From the NCBI GenBank assembly GCA_964476625.1, contig CAYZBJ010000108.1, positions 1 to 8,696 of the forward strand: DNA of 8,696 nt, written 5' to 3'. This DNA is from JAMLIN01 sp964476625. GTDB taxonomy: Bacteria > Pseudomonadota > Gammaproteobacteria > Burkholderiales > Burkholderiaceae_E. This document shows positions 1 through 8,130 of the stretch, piece by piece. A model generated the notes under the pieces. That model ran no database searches and had not been told where the DNA came from. It was given only the letters and a program-made list of their open reading frames with translations. The first letter of the stretch is position 1; each line of letters begins with the position of its first letter. The translations under genes and the position numbers were made by a program.

Positions 1-1542
1 CCTCGCCAAGACCGTCAAGGGCTACGGGATGGCCGGGCCGGCGAAGCCAAGAACCCGACCCACCAGCTCAAGAAGCTCGAGACCGACAGCATTCGCGAGT
101 TCCGCGACCGCTTCAACATTCCGATCCCCGACGAGCAGCTCGACGAACTGCCGTTCTTCCGGCCCGACGAGTCCTCGCCGGAGATGCAGTATCTCCACGA
201 GCGGCGCCAGGCCCTCGGCGGCTACCTGCCGCAGCGTCGCCGCAAGTCGGACGAGGAGTTCGCGATCCCGCCGCTCGATACCTTCAAGTCGGTGCTCGAG
301 CCCACTGCGGAAGGGCGCGAGATCTCCACCACCCAGGCTTTCGTCCGGATGCTGACCCTGCTGCTGCGCGACAAGGAACTGGGCAAGCGGGTCGTCCCCA
401 TCGTGCCCGACGAGGCGCGCACTTTCGGGATGGAGGGCATGTTCCGGCAACTCGGGATCTATGCGCCGGAAGGGCAGAAGTACGAGCCCGTCGATCGTGA
501 CCAGGTCATGTACTACAAGGAGGACGCCAAGGGGCAGGTCCTGCAGGAGGGCATCAACGAGGCGGGCGCGTTCTGCTCGTGGCTGGCTGCGGCGACGTCG
601 TATTCGACGAACAACCGCATCATGATCCCGTTCTACATCTACTACTCGATGTTCGGCTTCCAGCGGATCGGCGACTTCGCCTGGGCCGCCGGCGACATGC
701 AGGCGCGCGGCTTCCTGTTGGGCGGCACGGCCGGGCGGACCACCCTCAACGGCGAAGGCCTGCAACACCAGGACGGCCACAGCCACATCCTCTCGAGCCA
801 GATACCGAATTGCGTCTCCTACGATCCGACCTTCGCCCACGAGGTGGCGGTCATCATCCAGCATGGCCTCGAGCGGATGATCGGCAACCAGGAGAACGTC
901 TACTTCTACCTCACCGTCATGAACGAGAACTACGCCCAGCCGGGGCTGGTCGTGGGTGACGAGGAAGGCATCATCCGCGGCATGTACCGGCTGCGCGGCG
1001 CGCCCGGCGACGGCAAGTCCGGCGCGCGCAAGGGCAAGCGCCCGCGGGTGCAGTTGCTCGGCTCGGGCACGATCCTGCGCGAGGTGATCGCGGCGGCCGA
1101 GCTCCTCGAGGCCGACTGGAAGGTGGCGGCCGACGTCTGGAGCGCCACCAGCTTCACCGAGCTGCGTCGCGACGGCCTGGCGTGCGAGCGCCACAACCTG
1201 CTGCATCCCGACGACGAGCAGCAGGTTCCCTACGTCACGCAGCTGCTCGGGCAGACCGAAGGCCCGATCGTCGCATCGACCGACTACACCAAGCTCTTTG
1301 CCGACCAGATCCGCCCGTTCGTCCCGAAGGGGCGCAGCTACCGGGTGCTGGGTACCGACGGCTTCGGCCGCTCGGACTTCCGTTACCGCTTGCGCCGGCA
1401 CTTCGAGGTCGACCGCCATTTCGTGGTGCTTGCCGCGGTGCGCGAGCTCGTCGACGAGGGGGCGCTGCCAGCCGGCACGGTAGCGGCGGTCATCGAGAAA
1501 TACGGCATCGACCCGGACAAGGTCGATCCGGCCCACGCCTAA
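1..1542 (+). CDS. aceE: Pyruvate dehydrogenase E1 component (homodimeric AceE), C-terminal part, with a 1-nt frameshift near its start
   Basis: Thiamine-diphosphate enzyme that decarboxylates pyruvate and reductively acetylates the lipoyl group of E2; cytoplasmic. About 512 residues are visible, against roughly 887 in E. coli AceE, so the N-terminal ~40% lies upstream of the window. Recognised by close similarity to E. coli AceE: the YLHERRQ..GGYLP stretch, DEARTFGMEG, YYKEDAKGQ, FYIYYSMFGFQRIGD, GRTTLNGEGLQHQDGHSH and VLGTDGFGRSD. Residues matching known active-site positions are present: the loop His in PTHQ (codon 61-63; E. coli H407), Glu in LQEGIN (547-549; E571), and Glu and His of GEGLQH (754-756 and 766-768; E636/H640). 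Codons 2-31 are in frame 2 (LAKTVKGYGM) and the rest is in frame 1, so one base appears to be missing. The ATG at 184 is internal (SPEMQYLHERR) and not the start. TAA at 1540-1542; aceF follows after 16 nt. Confidence 0.96.
   Translation, partial: PRQDRQGLRDGRAGEAKNPTHQLKKLETDSIREFRDRFNIPIPDEQLDELPFFRPDESSPEMQYLHERRQALGGYLPQRRRKSDEEFAIPPLDTFKSVLEPTAEGREISTTQAFVRMLTLLLRDKELGKRVVPIVPDEARTFGMEGMFRQLGIYAPEGQKYEPVDRDQVMYYKEDAKGQVLQEGINEAGAFCSWLAAATSYSTNNRIMIPFYIYYSMFGFQRIGDFAWAAGDMQARGFLLGGTAGRTTLNGEGLQHQDGHSHILSSQIPNCVSYDPTFAHEVAVIIQHGLERMIGNQENVYFYLTVMNENYAQPGLVVGDEEGIIRGMYRLRGAPGDGKSGARKGKRPRVQLLGSGTILREVIAAAELLEADWKVAADVWSATSFTELRRDGLACERHNLLHPDDEQQVPYVTQLLGQTEGPIVASTDYTKLFADQIRPFVPKGRSYRVLGTDGFGRSDFRYRLRRHFEVDRHFVVLAAVRELVDEGALPAGTVAAVIEKYGIDPDKVDPAHA
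29..36 (+). other. Apparent -1 frameshift in aceE
   Basis: Reading from base 2 gives LAKTVKGYGM, the E1 sequence expected here. Reading from base 34 gives RAGEAKNPTHQLKK, the expected continuation in another frame. One base is missing from the Gly codon after the ATG at 29-31: GC is present at 32-33 where GGC would restore the family sequence (GYGMG). No slippery heptamer is evident, so programmed frameshifting is unlikely. The site lies in a G/C-rich run close to the window edge, where a base-calling or assembly error is plausible. If real, the E1 would be truncated. Confidence 0.85.
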
Positions 1543-1867
1543 GTCGGAGACGACGGATATGAGCGCGACGATCGAGGTACGGGTACCGGACATCGGTGAT
1601 TTCGACGAGGTCGAGGTGATCGAGGTGATGGTGTCTGCGGGCGACGAGGTGAGCGCCGAGCAGAGCCTGGTGACGGTGGAGAGCGACAAGGCGTCGATGG
1701 AGATACCGTCGTCGGCGTCGGGTCGGGTGGCCGAGTTGCGGGTGAAGGTGGGGGACAAGGTTTCGGAGGGCAGTGTCCTGCTGGTGCTCGAGGAGGCTGG
1801 GGAAGCGGCGGCGAAGCCGGCGGCCGAGGCGCCCGCGGCGAAGTCACCGGCGCCGGCGCCAGCGCCG
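1542..1867 (+). repeat. 326-bp perfect direct repeat, copy 1 (RBS and lipoyl-domain coding region of aceF)
   Basis: Identical base for base to 3004-3329 by manual line-by-line comparison (offset 1462). It starts at the last base of the aceE stop codon, covers the GGAG ribosome-binding site and the start codon, and runs through codon 103 of aceF. Flanking bases differ: 1541 A against 3003 G, and 1868 C against 3330 A. Not even a synonymous site has drifted, so the copies are recent or homogenised by gene conversion. Confidence 0.97.
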
Positions 1868-2953
1868 CGATCGGCGGAAGCGGCCCGCGCGCCGGCGCCG
1901 CCCCCCGCGCCGCGGCCACCGCAGTCGGCGGTCGATCCGGATGCGCCGGGCCCGGCCCAGGATCCGGACGATTCACCGCCGGCGCCAGGCAGTGTCGAGC
2001 GCAGTCATCCGGTTCCCGTCGAGATGCGCGATGGCATCGCCGTGGCCAAGCCGCATGCATCGCCTTCGGTGCGCCACTTCGCCCGTGAGCTCGGGGTCGA
2101 CCTGGCGCGGGTTGCCGGCACCGGCCCGAAGCAGCGGATCACGCGCGACGACGTACTCGCCTTCGTGAAGTCCCTCGTGGCGAAGCCGGCGAGCGCGCCG
2201 GCCGAAGGTGCGGGCCTCGGGCTCATCGCCTGGCCGAAGGTCGACTTTGCCCGCTTCGGCCCGATCGAGAAGAAGCCGCTCGCCCGAATCCGCAAGCTGT
2301 CGGCGGCCAACCTGCATCGCAACTGGGTGATGATCCCGCATGTCACCAACCACGACGATGCGGACGTCACCGAACTCGAGGCCTTCCGCCTGCAGCTCAA
2401 CGAAGAGGCGGCCAAGGACAAGTCCGGCGTCAAGCTCACGATGCTCGGGTTCCTGATCAAGGCCTGCGTGGCGGCCCTGCGGCGCTTTCCCGAGTTCAAT
2501 TCCTCGCTCGAGGATGATGAACTGGTGCTCAAGCAGTACTACCACATCGGTTTCGCCGCCGACACGCCCAACGGGCTGGTGGTGCCGGTCATTCGCGACG
2601 CCGACAAGAAGGGCCTGATCGAGATCGCCTCGGAGACGGCGACGCTCGCGGCCAAGGCGCGCGAGGGCAAGCTCTCGCCCAAGGACATGCAGGGGGGAAC
2701 CTTCTCGATCTCGAGCCTTGGCGGAATCGGCGGCACCTACTTCACCCCGATCATCAATGCGCCCGAGGTGGCCATCCTCGGGGTCTGCCGCTCCGCCCGC
2801 CGACCGGTCTGGGATGGTGAGAAGTTCGCTCCTCGCCTGGTGGTGCCGCTGTCGCTGTCCTATGACCACCGCGTGATCGACGGGGCGGCCGCGGCCCGCT
2901 TCAACGCCTACCTGGCCCAGTTGCTGGCGGACTTCCGCCGCTCCATGTTGTAG
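1559..2953 (+). CDS. aceF: Dihydrolipoyllysine acetyltransferase, E2 of pyruvate dehydrogenase
   Basis: Transfers the acetyl group from lipoyl-lysine to CoA and forms the core of the pyruvate dehydrogenase complex. 464 residues. One lipoyl domain (about 3-78) carries the lipoylation motif ESDKASMEIP with the modified Lys at 44. A long Ala/Pro linker follows (about 80-160). The peripheral subunit-binding domain (about 166-204) contains ASPSVRHFARELGVDL and the GTGPKQRITRDDV stretch. The acetyltransferase domain (about 235-464) ends in the signature DHRVIDG, with catalytic His437 and Asp441. Start: ATG 1559 with GGAG at 1546-1549, 9 nt upstream. It has only one lipoyl domain, where E. coli has three. 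The first 103 codons and the RBS are nucleotide-identical to those of lpdA. The rest of the linker is acidic and proline-rich, and unlike lpdA. Cotranscription with aceE is very likely. Confidence 0.97.
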   Translation: MSATIEVRVPDIGDFDEVEVIEVMVSAGDEVSAEQSLVTVESDKASMEIPSSASGRVAELRVKVGDKVSEGSVLLVLEEAGEAAAKPAAEAPAAKSPAPAPAPRSAEAARAPAPPPAPRPPQSAVDPDAPGPAQDPDDSPPAPGSVERSHPVPVEMRDGIAVAKPHASPSVRHFARELGVDLARVAGTGPKQRITRDDVLAFVKSLVAKPASAPAEGAGLGLIAWPKVDFARFGPIEKKPLARIRKLSAANLHRNWVMIPHVTNHDDADVTELEAFRLQLNEEAAKDKSGVKLTMLGFLIKACVAALRRFPEFNSSLEDDELVLKQYYHIGFAADTPNGLVVPVIRDADKKGLIEIASETATLAAKAREGKLSPKDMQGGTFSISSLGGIGGTYFTPIINAPEVAILGVCRSARRPVWDGEKFAPRLVVPLSLSYDHRVIDGAAAARFNAYLAQLLADFRRSML

Positions 2954-2960
2954 AGAACCT

Positions 2961-2993
2961 GCGAAGGGCCCGGACGCCGTCCGGTCCCTCCGC
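2961..2993 (+). other. GC-rich stem-loop between aceF and lpdA
   Basis: The arms GGGCCCGGAC (2966-2975) and GTCCGGTCCC (2979-2988) pair with one mismatch around a 3-nt loop. The stem extends through A2965-T2989, and after one mismatch GCG (2961-2963) pairs with CGC (2991-2993). No T-run follows, so it is not a classical intrinsic terminator. An mRNA-processing or 3'-stability element, or partial attenuation ahead of lpdA, is more likely. lpdA needs an upstream promoter and none was seen in the gap. Confidence 0.7.
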
Positions 2994-3020
2994 GGCTTCC
3001 GAGAGTCGGAGACGACGGAT

Positions 3021-4841
<1,821 letters not shown>

Positions 4842-4880
4842 GCGCAGCGCGTCATTCCGGACGCTCGTGGCTTGCCCGCA

Positions 4881-4911
4881 TTGACGGTGCGACAGATCGC
4901 GGGTTTACAAT
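4881..4911 (+). promoter_or_regulatory. Candidate sigma70-type promoter for the TRAP operon
   Basis: TTGACG (4881-4886, 5/6 match to the -35 consensus) and TACAAT (4906-4911, 5/6 match to the -10), in the least GC-rich part of the lpdA-dctP gap. The spacer is 19 bp, longer than the ideal 17, so strength may be modest or activator-dependent. The expected start site is about 4918, giving a leader of about 80 nt before the dctP ATG at 4998. Confidence 0.5.
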
Positions 4912-4919
4912 TCGCAACG

Positions 4920-4963
4920 CCGGGGATCCCGGATTACAGCCACCTGCGAGCGTGGCCGGGATC
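4920..4963 (+). promoter_or_regulatory. Inverted repeats in the dctP leader (alternative hairpins or operator)
   Basis: GATCCCGG (4925-4932) and CCGGGATC (4956-4963) are perfect 8-bp complements, with CCAC (4940-4943) pairing GTGG (4952-4955) inside. A smaller competing hairpin, CCGGG-GAT-CCCGG, occupies 4920-4932. It shares bases with the longer stem, so the two cannot form together. They would lie at the very 5' end of a transcript from the promoter at 4881-4911. They could be a 5' mRNA-stabilising structure or a regulator site; the sequence does not decide which. Confidence 0.4.
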
Positions 4964-4982
4964 GTCGGTTTCCACTTGCCCC

Positions 4983-4988
4983 AAGGAG
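4983..4988 (+). promoter_or_regulatory. Ribosome-binding site that fixes the dctP start
   Basis: AAGGAG, 9 nt before ATG 4998. This supports ATG 4998 over the in-frame TTG at 4872, which would add 42 residues upstream of the Tat signal and would start ahead of the promoter candidate. Confidence 0.85.
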
Positions 4989-4997
4989 ACTCATCCG

Positions 4998-6092
4998 ATG
5001 GATCGCCGTTCCGTCCTCAAGAAGACGCTTACCGCCGGGGCTGCCGCCGGCGCCGCCACGATCGCTGCTCCGGCCATCTCGCAAGGCAAGATGGAATGGC
5101 GCATGGTCACCGCCTGGCCCAAGAACTTCCCGGGTCTCGGCGTCGGCGCCGAGAACCTCGCCAAGCGCATCACCACCATGTCGGGTGGCCGCCTGACCGT
5201 CAAGGTCTACTCCGCCGGCGAGATGGTGCCGCCGCTGCAGTCGCTCGATGCGGTCATCAACGGCACCGCCGAGATGTGCCACAGCGCCGCCTACTACTGG
5301 CAGAACAAGAACCCCGGCCTGTCGTTCTTCACCGGCGTGCCCTACGGCATGACCTCGCGCGAGTTCACCGCCTGGGTGCGCTTCCTCGGTGGCCAGCAGA
5401 TCTGGGACGAGATCTACGACCAGTTCGGTGTCCAGGGCTTCCTCTCGGGCGACACCGGCACCCAGGCCGGCGGCTGGTTCCGCAATGAACTCAAGGGCAT
5501 CGAAGACATCAAGGGGCTGCGCTTCCGTACGCCGGGACTTGGTGGCCAGGTCTGGCAGAAGCTCGGCGCCTCGGTGACCAACCTGGCCGCCGGCGAGATC
5601 TTCCAGGCGCTCCAGACCGGCACGCTCGATGCGGCCGAATTCGTCGGCCCGTACAACGACCTTGCGCTGGGCTTCTACCAGATCGCCAAGAACTATTACT
5701 TCCCGAGCTTCATCGAGCCGGGCCTGGCGACCGAGCTGACCGTCAACAAGTCGAAGTACAAGGCGCTGCCGGCGGACCTGCAGGAAATCGTGCGCACCGC
5801 TGCCCAGGCCGAGTACGACAACGTGTCCTCGGACATGTTCGCCAACGACCCGCGTGCCCTGAAGACGCTGGTCGAGAAGCACGGCGTCAAGACCCACCAG
5901 TTCCCGGACTCGATCCTCGAGGCCGGCGCCAAGGCGTCGGTCGAGGTGATCACCGCGGTGCGCGACGGCGACAATGCGCTGGCCAGGAAGACGGCCGAGA
6001 GCTTCATCGAAGCGCTCAAGCTGTTGCGTACGCGCTCCGAGAGCACCGACAGTCCGTACATCGTGGCTCGCGAGAAGTACTTCAAGATCTGA
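4998..6092 (+). CDS. dctP: TRAP transporter substrate-binding protein, DctP family (TakP / mannitol-chloroaromatic branch)
   Basis: Periplasmic solute receptor that delivers a carboxylate substrate to the DctQM membrane complex. 364 residues from ATG 4998. The N-terminus is a Tat-type signal: MDRRSVLKK with twin Arg3-Arg4, then an Ala-rich hydrophobic stretch ending near APAISQG (about 28-30), as in other members of this branch. The body has YSAGEMVPPLQSLDAV, TGTQAGGWFR, LRFRTPGLGG and AEFVGPYND. Compared from memory with Rhodobacter sphaeroides TakP (2-oxo-acid/pyruvate receptor), it aligns without gaps over about residues 1-240. The equivalents of ligand/sodium residues Gln156, Arg177, Glu214 and Glu240 are present, but the usual Trp215 is Phe215. 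A 2-oxo acid or related monocarboxylate is therefore the likely ligand, though aromatic or hydroxy acids are possible in this branch. It is first gene of the operon, separated from dctQ by 94 nt containing a strong hairpin. Confidence 0.93.
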   Translation: MDRRSVLKKTLTAGAAAGAATIAAPAISQGKMEWRMVTAWPKNFPGLGVGAENLAKRITTMSGGRLTVKVYSAGEMVPPLQSLDAVINGTAEMCHSAAYYWQNKNPGLSFFTGVPYGMTSREFTAWVRFLGGQQIWDEIYDQFGVQGFLSGDTGTQAGGWFRNELKGIEDIKGLRFRTPGLGGQVWQKLGASVTNLAAGEIFQALQTGTLDAAEFVGPYNDLALGFYQIAKNYYFPSFIEPGLATELTVNKSKYKALPADLQEIVRTAAQAEYDNVSSDMFANDPRALKTLVEKHGVKTHQFPDSILEAGAKASVEVITAVRDGDNALARKTAESFIEALKLLRTRSESTDSPYIVAREKYFKI

Positions 6093-6111
6093 GGCGCGGT
6101 ACCAAGGCCAC

Positions 6112-6152
6112 CCGCCGGGCCCCGCCGATGCGATGCGGCAGGCGCCCGGCGG
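6112..6152 (+). other. Strong stem-loop between dctP and dctQ
   Basis: CCGCCGGGC (6112-6120) is perfectly complementary to GCCCGGCGG (6144-6152). The stem continues inward through CC/GG (6121-6122 with 6141-6142, C6143 bulged) and GCCG/CGGC (6124-6127 with 6136-6139), leaving an 8-nt loop at 6128-6135. Only TTTCC follows, so termination would be partial at best. Hairpins after the binding-protein gene are a common way to give more receptor than membrane subunits, through partial termination or 3'-end protection of the dctP message; that role here is inferred. Confidence 0.72.
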
Positions 6153-6186
6153 TTTCCGATTCATCCCGCCCCCCGTCGCATCGCCC

Positions 6187-6732
6187 ATGAAATCGCTCGC
6201 GCTGCTCATCGTTGCCGTCGGCCGGCTCAATGCCTTCGTCGGCCGAGCCCTGGCATGGCTGACCCTGGCCGGCGTGGTCCTGTGCTTTACCGTCGTCGTG
6301 CAGCGCTATGTGTTCTCGACCACGCAACTCTGGATGCAGGACCTCTATGTCTGGGTCAACGGGGCGATGTTCATGGGGGTGGCCGGCTATGCATTGCTGG
6401 TCGATGCCCATGTCCGGGTCGACATCTTCTATCGTCCGGCCAGCGTCCGGCGCAAGGCCCTGCTCGACCTGATCGGGGTGGTGCTGTTCCTGCTGCCGTT
6501 CTGCGCCGTGATCTGGATCTGGGGCAGTGAGTACGTCTTTCGCTCGTGGGCGTTGCGAGAGGGATCGTCCAATCCGGGGGGCATGCCCGGCCTGTACATC
6601 CTCAAGACCTTCATCCTGGTATTCGTGACCCTGGTCGGCCTGCAGGGGATTTCGATGCTGTCACGCAGCATCCTGGTGCTCACCGGCAGGCAGGAATTGA
6701 TCCCCGAGCGTTTTCGCTACCAGCAGGAGTAA
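6187..6732 (+). CDS. dctQ: TRAP transporter small membrane subunit, DctQ family
   Basis: Small inner-membrane subunit that pairs with DctM in the TRAP translocator. 181 residues from ATG 6187. Four predicted membrane segments lie at about 17-39, 53-72, 91-113 and 137-158, the usual DctQ topology. Family marks are RYVF (40-43) followed by LWMQDLYVW, then HVRVDIFY (75-82), FLLPFC, and the SSNPGGMP loop (127-134) typical of the mannitol/chloroaromatic branch, matching the subtype of dctP. No good Shine-Dalgarno precedes ATG 6187. An in-frame ATG at 6133 would add 18 residues (MRQAPGG...), but it lies in the loop of the intergenic hairpin and also lacks a ribosome-binding site, so 6187 is preferred. 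Weak initiation would fit low membrane-subunit dosage. The end of the gene carries the RBS of dctM. Confidence 0.9.
   Translation: MKSLALLIVAVGRLNAFVGRALAWLTLAGVVLCFTVVVQRYVFSTTQLWMQDLYVWVNGAMFMGVAGYALLVDAHVRVDIFYRPASVRRKALLDLIGVVLFLLPFCAVIWIWGSEYVFRSWALREGSSNPGGMPGLYILKTFILVFVTLVGLQGISMLSRSILVLTGRQELIPERFRYQQE
6725..6729 (+). promoter_or_regulatory. Ribosome-binding site for dctM inside the end of dctQ
   Basis: AGGAG lies in the last codons of dctQ, directly before its TAA (6730-6732) and 9 nt before the TTG at 6739. It supports the rare TTG start and suggests translational coupling of the two membrane subunits. Confidence 0.8.
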
Positions 6733-6738
6733 GCCCGC

Positions 6739-8130
6739 TTGGACTCCGTCTTGCTCGGCGAGATCCTCGCCGTCGGCCTTTTCTTCGGCATCATCCTTAC
6801 ACTGCTGATCGGCTTCCCGGTCGCGTTCTCGCTCGCCGGTACGTCGCTCCTGTTCGCGCTGGTCGGCTGGCTGCTGGGCGTGTTCGACCCGTCGAACTTC
6901 GGGGCGCTCGCCTCGCGCTACATCGGCTTCATGACCAACGAGGTCCTGGTGGCGGTGCCCTTGTTCATCTTCATGGGCACGGTCCTGGAGCGCTCGAACA
7001 TTGCCGAGGAACTCCTGACCACCATGGGCCGCCTGTTCGGGCGGGTACGCGGCGGCCTCGCCTTCTCCGTGATCACGGTCGGCGCGCTGCTAGCGGCCTC
7101 GACCGGCGTGGTCGGCGCCACCGTGGTCACCATGGGGTTGATCAGCCTGCCGGCGATGATGCGCGCCGGCTACGACCCGAAGCTCGCCAGCGGCGTCATC
7201 TGCGCGTCGGGCACCCTCGGGCAGATCATCCCGCCATCGACGGTGCTGATCTTCATGGGCGACATGCTCGCCGGCATCAATGCCCAGGTACAGATGTCCA
7301 AGGGGAACTTCGCGCCGTCGCCGGTCTCGGTCGGCGACCTGTTCGCCGGCGCGATGATCCCCGGCCTGCTGCTAGTGCTGCTGTACTTCCTCTATACGAC
7401 CTGGAAGGCGATCTTCGACCCGAAGAGCTGCCCGGCGATGGAGATCACCGACGCCCAGCGCGCCCGCATGGGACGCGACATCCTGACGGCGCTGATACCC
7501 CCGCTGCTGCTGATCGTGGCGGTGCTCGGATCGATCCTCGGCGGCATCGCGACGCCGACCGAATCGGCGTCGGTCGGCGCGATCGGCGCGATCCTGCTCA
7601 CCATCGTCAAGGGGCGCTTCAGGTGGGCGATGCTGCGCGAGACGGCGATCGCCACCGCGACCGTAACCTCGATGGTGTTCGTGATCCTGCTCGGCGCCTC
7701 GGTCTTCTCGATCGTGTTCCGGATGATGGGCGGCGACGACCTCGTCCACGAGCTCCTCACCGACCTGCCCGGCGGCGCGACCGGGGCGCTGATCGTCGTA
7801 TTGCTGGTGATGTTCCTGCTGGGCTTCATCCTCGACACTTTCGAGATCATCTTCATCGTGATCCCGATCACCGCGCCGGTGCTGCTTGCCCTCGGAATCG
7901 ACCCGGTGTTCCTCGGCGTCATCGTCGGGGTGAACCTCCAGACGAGCTTCCTGACGCCACCCTTCGGGTTCTCGCTCTTCTACCTGCGCGGGGTGGCGCC
8001 GGGAAGCGTTTCGACGAGCATGATCTATCGGGGGGTGGTGCCGTTCGTGGCCCTGCAGATGGTGGCGATGGCGATCATCATCACCTTCCCGGCGCTCGCC
8101 ACCTGGCTGCCGAAGGTCATCTACCAGTAG
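6739..8130 (+). CDS. dctM: TRAP transporter large permease subunit, DctM family
   Basis: Large inner-membrane subunit that forms the transport pathway and couples substrate import to the sodium gradient. 463 residues, slightly longer than many DctM proteins and highly hydrophobic throughout, consistent with about 12 membrane segments. Family motifs in order: LIGFPVAFSLAG near the N-terminus, the NEVLVAVPLFIFMG stretch, GTLGQIIPPS (158-167), the signature GGIATPTES with TPTE at 272-275, and LQTSFLTPPFGFSLFY with Gln401-Thr402 and TPP at 406-408. An extra loop before VSVGDLFAGAM fits the mannitol/chloroaromatic branch. Start: TTG 6739, with AGGAG 9 nt upstream and only 6 nt between the dctQ stop and this codon; no nearby in-frame ATG would keep the conserved N-terminus. 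It overlaps the convergent argH by 14 nt. Confidence 0.95.
   Translation: MDSVLLGEILAVGLFFGIILTLLIGFPVAFSLAGTSLLFALVGWLLGVFDPSNFGALASRYIGFMTNEVLVAVPLFIFMGTVLERSNIAEELLTTMGRLFGRVRGGLAFSVITVGALLAASTGVVGATVVTMGLISLPAMMRAGYDPKLASGVICASGTLGQIIPPSTVLIFMGDMLAGINAQVQMSKGNFAPSPVSVGDLFAGAMIPGLLLVLLYFLYTTWKAIFDPKSCPAMEITDAQRARMGRDILTALIPPLLLIVAVLGSILGGIATPTESASVGAIGAILLTIVKGRFRWAMLRETAIATATVTSMVFVILLGASVFSIVFRMMGGDDLVHELLTDLPGGATGALIVVLLVMFLLGFILDTFEIIFIVIPITAPVLLALGIDPVFLGVIVGVNLQTSFLTPPFGFSLFYLRGVAPGSVSTSMIYRGVVPFVALQMVAMAIIITFPALATWLPKVIYQ

Noticed and set aside
29..45. Programmed ribosomal frameshift in aceE
   Set aside because: No slippery heptamer or stimulatory structure is apparent, and AceE is not known to use recoding; a missing base is simpler.
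184..1542. ATG at 184 as a separate start for a short E1
   Set aside because: E1 family sequence continues unbroken upstream in the same frame to base 34, and the Met lies inside the conserved stretch before YLHERRQ.
22..1758. A very long open frame (578 codons) on the minus strand opposite aceE, and similar minus-strand frames opposite aceF/lpdA and dctP
   Set aside because: They lie wholly antisense to clearly recognised genes, resemble no family, and are expected in GC-rich DNA where stops are rare. The two longest share residues only because they cross the 326-bp repeat.
4872..4997. TTG at 4872 as the dctP start
   Set aside because: It would bury the Tat signal 42 residues inside and precede the promoter candidate, while ATG 4998 has a strong AAGGAG and the expected MDRRS start.
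5974..6186. Longer dctQ reading frame beginning inside dctP or at ATG 6133
   Set aside because: The extension overlaps dctP coding and the hairpin, has no RBS, and adds an Arg/Pro-rich segment unlike DctQ proteins.
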